Assembly: GCF_024708915.1 (NCBI RefSeq)
Contig: NZ_JANJXQ010000027.1
Coordinates: 1 to 21,474, forward strand
DNA length: 21,474 bases
Origin: Thiobacillus sp.
GTDB taxonomy: Bacteria > Pseudomonadota > Gammaproteobacteria > Burkholderiales > Thiobacillaceae
Direction of reading: 5' to 3'
A program made the position numbers and the translations under genes. This document shows, one piece after another, positions 17,804 to 21,474 of the stretch (the stretch's first letter is position 1; every line of letters begins with the position of its first letter). The notes under the pieces were generated by a model. It had not been told where the DNA came from and searched no databases. It saw only the letters and a program-made list of their open reading frames with translations.

Positions 17804-18748
17804 ATGGAAAACCGCTCCCACGCCTTGATCGCCGGCCTGTTCACCGTCGTCTTCCTGGTCGCCGCCGCCGGCGCGCTCTGGTGGCTGAGCGGCGCGCGCG
17901 AGCTCACCGACACCTACATCCTCGAAACCCGCGGCAGCGTCACCGGCCTCAACCCCGAGGCCCAGGTGCGCTACCGCGGCATCCGCGCCGGCAAGGTCCT
18001 GGGTATCGAGCCCGATCCGGCCGATCCTTCCCTGCTGCTCGTCGAGATCAGCCTCGCGCGCAAATACCGCCTCACCGACCGCACCCAGGCGCGCCTCAAC
18101 TACCAGGGCGTCACCGGCCTCGCCTACGTGATGCTGGAGGAGGGCAGGGCCGGCAGCGGCCAGCCGCTCGATACCGACGCGCCGAACCCGCCGCGCATCC
18201 GCATCCAGCCCGGCCTGTTCGACACCCTCGGCGACAAGGCCGGCGACATCGCCACCCAGGTCGCCGAGCTGTCCGCGCGGCTCAACCGCCTGCTCGACGA
18301 GCGCAACGTGCGGAACGTCGCGCGCACCCTCGACAACCTCGCCGCCGCCTCCGAGGGCCTCAAGGAGGCGCCGCAGCTCGTCGCCGCCCTGCGCGCCGCG
18401 CTGTCGGACGACAACCTCAAGCGTCTCGGCGCGATCCTCGTCCATCTCGAAAAGACCGCCGGCGCGACCGCGCCGCTCGCCGCCGAGGCGCGCGGCCTGG
18501 TCGCCACCATGAACGGCCTCGCCCAGCGCCTCGACCGCGTCGCCGGCGGCACGGGCGAACGCCTCAATACCGAGACCCTGCCGCGCGCCGAGGCGCTGCT
18601 CGGCGAGTTCGCCGCCGCCACGCGCCGCCTCGACCGGCTGCTCGACACCCTCAACGACACGCCGCAGGCGGTGCTGTTCGGCGCCGCCCCGCCCCGGCCC
18701 GGACCGGGCGAGGCCGGCTTCGCCGCACCCGCCGCCAAGGAGATGTAA
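17804..18748 (+). CDS. mlaD: MlaD-like MCE-domain protein, inner-membrane anchored
   Basis: Periplasmic lipid-binding subunit of the transporter. 314 residues: one N-terminal transmembrane helix (about 8-29, ending ALWWLSG), a single MCE domain at about 35-115 (VRYRGIRAGKVLGIEPDP then YQGVTGLAYVML), and a long helical C-terminal part (about 135-300), likely a coiled coil. E. coli MlaD (183 aa) lacks so long a tail; here it could extend into the periplasm towards the outer membrane, as in PqiB-type proteins. The ATG at 17804 has GAGG at 17793-17796 and opens straight into the membrane anchor; a TTG at 17765 would overlap mlaF. The gap to mlaF is 22 bases and to the next gene two. Confidence 0.92.
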   Translation: MENRSHALIAGLFTVVFLVAAAGALWWLSGARELTDTYILETRGSVTGLNPEAQVRYRGIRAGKVLGIEPDPADPSLLLVEISLARKYRLTDRTQARLNYQGVTGLAYVMLEEGRAGSGQPLDTDAPNPPRIRIQPGLFDTLGDKAGDIATQVAELSARLNRLLDERNVRNVARTLDNLAAASEGLKEAPQLVAALRAALSDDNLKRLGAILVHLEKTAGATAPLAAEARGLVATMNGLAQRLDRVAGGTGERLNTETLPRAEALLGEFAAATRRLDRLLDTLNDTPQAVLFGAAPPRPGPGEAGFAAPAAKEM

Positions 18749-18750
18749 GC

Positions 18751-19362
18751 ATGCGTTCCGTCATTTCCGCCCTCTGCGCCGCCATCCTGCTCGCCGGCTG
18801 CATCGGCAATCCGTCGCGCCAGGCCGACGTCGCCATCCACGACCTCGGCAATCTTTCCGGCGCCTGGTCCGCTCCCGGCCTGCCGGTCGGCGGCCTCGCG
18901 GTGCGCGCCAGCTCCTGGCTCGACGCGCCGGCCCAGCTCTACCGCCTCGACTACGCCGACCCGCTGCGCCGCCACGCCTACGCCAACAGCCGCTGGGCCG
19001 CGCCGCCGGCCGAGCTGCTCGAACGCGCGCTGCAGCGCCACGTCGTCTTCGGCCAGCCCGACTTCGCCGGGCGCGGCTGCCGCCTCGCCCTCGTCCTCGA
19101 CACGCTGGAACAGCGCTTCTCCAGCGAGCGGGCGAGCGAGGTGGTGCTCGAAGTCCGCGCCCGGCTGCTGCCGAGCCACGGCGACGGCCCGCTCGCGCGC
19201 CGCGCTTTCGCCGTCAGGCGGCCGGCGCCGACGCCCGACGCGCGCGGCGGCGTCGCCGCCACCCAGGCCGCCGCGCAGGCGCTGGCGGACGAAATGGCGC
19301 GCTGGCTCGCCGCGTTCGCCCGCGAAAAACCCCAGGCCGCCGTGTTCTGCCGGGCCGAATGA
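18751..19362 (+). CDS. PqiC/YmbA-like ABC-transport auxiliary lipoprotein
   Basis: Probable outer-membrane lipoprotein partner of the MCE transporter. 203 residues; signal peptide with lipobox LLAGC, so C17 would be lipidated. The body resembles the ABC-type transport auxiliary domain (DUF330 family, to which E. coli PqiC belongs): an early VRASSWLDAPAQLYRLDY segment, then RLALVLDTLEQRF and VVLEVRARLL strands, and an Ala-rich C-terminal helix (AQALADEMARWLAAF). AAGGAG at 18737-18742 precedes the ATG, and only two bases separate it from mlaD. No MlaC-type periplasmic carrier follows, so lipid passage may depend on the MlaD tail and this lipoprotein. Family assignment is from pattern memory. 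Confidence 0.85.
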   Translation: MRSVISALCAAILLAGCIGNPSRQADVAIHDLGNLSGAWSAPGLPVGGLAVRASSWLDAPAQLYRLDYADPLRRHAYANSRWAAPPAELLERALQRHVVFGQPDFAGRGCRLALVLDTLEQRFSSERASEVVLEVRARLLPSHGDGPLARRAFAVRRPAPTPDARGGVAATQAAAQALADEMARWLAAFAREKPQAAVFCRAE

Positions 19363-19385
19363 AACGACCAAGAGGAGGAGAAACC

Positions 19386-20165
19386 ATGACCGCCACCCAA
19401 GCCGCCGACCCCCCGCTGCTGCGCGCCGATGCCGACGGCATCGCGACGCTGACGCTCAACCGTCCGGGCCAGTTCAACGCCCTGTCCACCGAACTGCTCG
19501 ACGCGCTGCAGGCCGAGCTGGCAAAACTCGGCGCCGACGAGACGGTGCGCGTCGTCGTCGTCGCCGGCGCCGGCAAGGCCTTCTGCGCCGGCCACGACCT
19601 CAAGCAGATGCGCGCCAACCACGACAAGGCCTACATGCAAGCGCTGTTCAAGCAATGCGGCCGCGTCATGCAGACGCTCGCCGAACTGCCCCAGCCGGTC
19701 ATTGCCCGCGTGCATGGCGTCGCCACGGCGGCCGGCTGCCAGCTCGTCGCCAGCTGCGACCTCGCCGTCGCCGCCGACGTCGCCAAGTTCGCCGTCTCGG
19801 GCATCAACGTCGGCCTGTTCTGCTCCACCCCCGCCGTCGCGCTCGCGCGCAACATCGGCCGCAAGCAGGCGCTGGAGATGCTGCTCACTGGCGACTTCAT
19901 CGACGCCCTCGAAGCCCAGCGGCGCGGCCTGGTCAACCGCGTCGTGCCGTCCGACATGCTCGACGCCGAGGTGCGGCGCCTCGCCGACAGCATCCGCGCC
20001 AAGTCGCTGACCGCCATTGCCATGGGCAAGCAGCTCTTCTACCGCCAGCTCGAAATGGGCCTCGCCGGCGCCTACCAGCTCGCCGGCGAAACCATGGCCT
20101 GCAACATGATGACCGACGACGCCGTCGCCGGCATCGACGGCTTCATGAACAAGAAGAAAGGCTAG
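19386..20165 (+). CDS. ECHDC3-like enoyl-CoA hydratase/isomerase family protein
   Basis: Crotonase-fold protein, 259 residues. NRPGQFNALS at 25-34 and FCAGHDLKQM at 66-75 mark the CoA-binding and oxyanion region. At the two positions where classical enoyl-CoA hydratases have catalytic glutamates, this protein has Q119 (AAGCQLVASCD) and G139 (FAVSGINVGLF), as in the ECHDC3 group, so ordinary hydration of enoyl-CoA is unlikely. GLFCSTPAVAL and the final MNKKKG also fit ECHDC3 proteins. The ATG at 19386 has a very strong AGGAGGAG at 19373-19380; an ATG at 19359 overlaps the lipoprotein stop but has no such site. The gap to the mla operon is 23 bases, so it is probably its last gene, suggesting a link to lipid or acyl-CoA turnover. 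The reaction is unknown. Confidence 0.88.
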   Translation: MTATQAADPPLLRADADGIATLTLNRPGQFNALSTELLDALQAELAKLGADETVRVVVVAGAGKAFCAGHDLKQMRANHDKAYMQALFKQCGRVMQTLAELPQPVIARVHGVATAAGCQLVASCDLAVAADVAKFAVSGINVGLFCSTPAVALARNIGRKQALEMLLTGDFIDALEAQRRGLVNRVVPSDMLDAEVRRLADSIRAKSLTAIAMGKQLFYRQLEMGLAGAYQLAGETMACNMMTDDAVAGIDGFMNKKKG

Positions 20166-20188
20166 GCAGCGGCGGCGCCGGCTGCTCA

Positions 20189-20215
20189 AAAGTCGGCGCC
20201 GATGGGACGGTGGCT
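20189..20215. repeat. Copy 1 of a 27-base repeat in a convergent gap
   Basis: AAAGTCGGCGCCG followed by three variable bases, one mismatch, GACGGTG and CT. A second copy at 21155-21181 agrees at 23 of 27 positions. This copy lies between the crotonase gene (ends 20165) and the DUF3012 gene (ends 20244), which face each other. Its last seven bases are the left arm of the hairpin at 20209-20228. Confidence 0.7.
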
Positions 20216-20228
20216 ACCGGGAGCCACC
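20209..20228. terminator. Hairpin between convergent genes
   Basis: GGTGGCT at 20209-20215 pairs with AGCCACC at 20222-20228 around a 6-base loop. Placed 43 bases after the crotonase stop and 15 bases beyond the end of the opposing DUF3012 gene, it could stop transcription from both sides. There is no T tract on either strand, so it is not a classical intrinsic terminator. Confidence 0.4.
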
Positions 20229-20243
20229 ACCGGTCATTCCTGC

Positions 20244-20423
20244 CTATTTCAGAATGCAGTGCTTGGCGTAGTCGACGGCCTCGTTCGTGGACCAGTCGCC
20301 CTTCGGCTTGGCCTTGAGATCGGCGCACCACTTCTCGCTGCCGATCTCCGGCGCGCAGGCGGCCAGCGCGAGCAGCAGCATGCCCGCCAGCCCGGCGGCC
20401 AAGGTTTTCCTGAACGTGTCCAT
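20244..20423 (-). CDS. DUF3012-type small lipoprotein (59 aa)
   Basis: Small secreted lipoprotein. The signal peptide is MDTFRKTLAAGLAGMLLLAL and the lipobox is LAAC, so C23 would be lipidated, leaving a 37-residue mature peptide. It has two more cysteines, C33 (SEKWCADLKAKPKGDW) and C56 (DYAKHC), which could pair, and ends in CILK. The pattern CAPEIGSEKWC, KPKGDW, and NEA-x-DYAKHC matches what I recall of the DUF3012 family of gammaproteobacterial and betaproteobacterial lipoproteins, whose function is unknown. GGGAGGA lies a few bases upstream of the ATG at 20423, and GATAAT (minus strand, 20467-20462) may be its -10 box. It is convergent with the crotonase gene. Confidence 0.85.
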   Translation of the reverse strand: MDTFRKTLAAGLAGMLLLALAACAPEIGSEKWCADLKAKPKGDWSTNEAVDYAKHCILK

Positions 20424-20484
20424 CGCGTGTCCTCCCGAAGTGAATATCCGATGTCCGCCCGATTATCCCCCGAGCCGGCGCACT

Positions 20485-20628
20485 TCAGGCCAGCACCTTG
20501 AGCCACTTCGGCAAGGCGTGGGTGACTATGCCCAGCGCCACGGCGACAGCAGGTTCATCAAGGCGGCATTGCGTCGCGCCCAGACGCACGACGGCTGCTT
20601 CCGGCAAGGCTTCGATTGAAAGTTCCAT
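20485..20628 (-). CDS. Doubtful 47-aa ORF or gene fragment
   Basis: The ATG at 20628 opens a 47-codon frame that ends at a TGA at 20485. Its second half (DEPAVAVALGIVTHALPKWLKVLA) is hydrophobic and amphipathic and uses codons mostly ending in G or C, as real genes here do; the first half does not. No ribosome site precedes it, and the frame stays open upstream of the ATG for at least 20 codons. It could be the C-terminal remnant of a longer gene that has been lost, or a small membrane-associated peptide. I do not recognise it. Confidence 0.3.
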   Translation of the reverse strand: MELSIEALPEAAVVRLGATQCRLDEPAVAVALGIVTHALPKWLKVLA

Positions 20629-20702
20629 GCTTGAACGATGTACGTGTCTGGCATGTTTCGTGCAAAGAACTCCGGAGTTTGCAACCGCGATGGAGCATGA
20701 TC

Positions 20703-21116
20703 ATGACGATGGCTTTCGATGGACGGATAGCAATTTCCGGCTTGGTGCCGCTGACACCCACCAAGATCGTCAAGCCCGAGAACTTCAGCCCGCCGGAAAT
20801 CGTCGCCGAGCCGAGCCAGGCAGAAATCGACGCCCAGATCCGCCGGCAGAACGCCGAGCCGACGACGGCCGTGTTCCGTGTCAATGGCCAGATCGTCGCC
20901 GCCATGCGGAATTCCGGCACATTCTTCCCCTCCAGCGCCGGCGCCGTCACCGACGGGCGCGCGCTGGACGCAAACGCGCTCGAAGCCGCCCTGCGCCAGC
21001 GCCATGGCAATGCGCTCCGGGTGGAACGCTACCCGGCCGGAACCGGCCCCGCCTTCGGCGCCATCCTCGCCGAGGTCTATGGCGGCAAGGGCTATCTGGT
21101 CGACACGCGCGCCTGA
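20703..21116 (+). CDS. Unrecognised 137-aa protein
   Basis: I do not recognise this family. The ATG at 20703 follows GGAG at 20692-20695 by seven bases; the ATGs at 20697 and 20709 are in the same frame and are less well spaced. The protein has no signal peptide, membrane helix or cysteine. Residues 1-50 are Pro-rich (VPLTPTKIVKPENFSPPEI) and probably extended. A middle part (PTTAVFRVNGQIVAAMRNSGTFFPSSAGA) looks like beta strands, and a helix (ALDANALEAALRQRHGNAL) is followed by an AILAEVYGGKGYLVD end. The N-terminal codons are less GC-rich than those of the mla operon. The gene stands alone between the doubtful minus-strand ORF and a convergent monooxygenase gene. Confidence 0.65.
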   Translation: MTMAFDGRIAISGLVPLTPTKIVKPENFSPPEIVAEPSQAEIDAQIRRQNAEPTTAVFRVNGQIVAAMRNSGTFFPSSAGAVTDGRALDANALEAALRQRHGNALRVERYPAGTGPAFGAILAEVYGGKGYLVDTRA

Positions 21117-21154
21117 ACCGGCCCGGCAGAGATTGCCGGCAACAAGCTCAAGCG

Positions 21155-21181
21155 AAAGTCGGCGCCGGCGTGACGGTGCCT
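21155..21181. repeat. Copy 2 of the 27-base repeat in a convergent gap
   Basis: AAAGTCGGCGCCG at 21155-21167, then variable bases, GACGGTG at 21172-21178 and CCT. It agrees with the copy at 20189-20215 at 23 of 27 positions. It sits between the 137-aa gene (ends 21116) and the monooxygenase gene, touching the stop codon of the latter at 21181. It may be a REP-like or terminator element. Confidence 0.7.
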
Positions 21182-21474
21182 CAGAAGCCGTAGTCGCGCT
21201 CCACGCGGCAGACGCGCACGCGGAAGGCCGCATACCAGTCCTTCGCCCGCGCCTGCGCCCGTTGGTGCTCGGCCTGCGCCTTCCACGCCGCGATCGCCTC
21301 CAGCGAGGCCCAGTAGGACACCGAAATCCCCAGCTCCTGCCGCGCCGTCTCGAAACCGAGAAAGCCCGGCTGCCGCTCCGCCAGCTCCAGCATCGCCCGC
21401 GCCGTCTCGGCGTACCCGTCGTCGCCCGCCGTGCGCACGGAAGTGAAGATCACGGCGTAGTAGGGCGGGGCGGG
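21181..21474 (-). CDS. Antibiotic biosynthesis monooxygenase (ABM) family protein, 5' end outside window
   Basis: Small ferredoxin-like alpha-beta protein of the ABM superfamily, which includes quinol monooxygenases, haem-degrading enzymes and many proteins of unknown role. The family pattern is visible: the strand YYAVIFTSVR, a helix AETARAMLELAERQPGFLGFE, then a SYWASLEAIAAWKAQAEHQRAQ segment and a final strand FRVRVCRVERDYGF. SYW-x-SLEAI-x-AWK-x-x-x-EH is typical of the YqjZ-like branch. The frame is open to the last base of the window; a GTG at 21453 cuts into the first strand and is probably internal, so the true start lies beyond 21474. Substrate and partner cannot be inferred, as the upstream neighbour is not visible. 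Confidence 0.85.
   Translation of the reverse strand, partial: PAPPYYAVIFTSVRTAGDDGYAETARAMLELAERQPGFLGFETARQELGISVSYWASLEAIAAWKAQAEHQRAQARAKDWYAAFRVRVCRVERDYGF

Overview
The window reads as chromosomal DNA of a high-GC betaproteobacterium, probably a sulfur oxidiser related to Thiobacillus, Sulfuritalea or Sulfuricella. This placement is an inference from gene content: a Qmo-type electron-transfer module with HdrCB subunits, MnmC, Ppk/Ppx, a fused MlaE, and very GC-rich codons. I see no rRNA, tRNA, CRISPR array, insertion sequence or phage gene. Almost all the content is housekeeping or energy metabolism.

Region 1 (1-3617, plus strand): the 3' part of qmoB (its start lies before the window), then hdrC and hdrB, closed by a clear intrinsic terminator. 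Together they would pass electrons between APS reductase (expected upstream, not visible) and the quinone or thiol pool, with soluble HdrCB where classical sulfate reducers have membrane-bound QmoC.

Region 2 (3700-8280): single genes in mixed orientation. These are a secreted protein with two PilJ/NarX-type sensor domains (+), a MipA/OmpV outer-membrane protein (-), the Ada alkylation-repair regulator (-), an unrecognised acidic 102-aa protein (+) preceded by a perfect inverted repeat, and a beta-class glutathione S-transferase (-). A 347-base gap with only tiny ORFs follows.

Region 3 (8280-14379): mnmC (+), then htpG and ppk1 on the minus strand. A good sigma-32-type heat-shock promoter for htpG lies inside a GC hairpin just after the ppk1 stop codon. 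ppk1 diverges from ppx, and an 11-bp-period direct repeat lies between them.

Region 4 (14380-20165, plus strand): a tightly packed run of ppx, STAS-mlaE, mlaF, mlaD, a PqiC-type lipoprotein and an ECHDC3-like crotonase. Spacings are from a 4-base overlap to 23 bases, so one transcript is likely. It joins polyphosphate hydrolysis to an MCE-type lipid transporter.

Region 5 (20166-21474): small genes. These are a DUF3012 lipoprotein of 59 aa (-), a doubtful 47-aa ORF (-), an orphan 137-aa protein (+), and an antibiotic-biosynthesis-monooxygenase-like protein (-) cut by the window end. Two copies of a 27-base element (23 of 27 identical) sit in the two convergent gaps.

I found no clear case of an entirely new multi-gene system. 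The leads I rate highest are the Qmo-HdrCB module, the ppx-mla-ech operon, the overlapping hairpin and heat-shock promoter, the convergent-gap repeat, and the free-standing tandem PilJ sensor.
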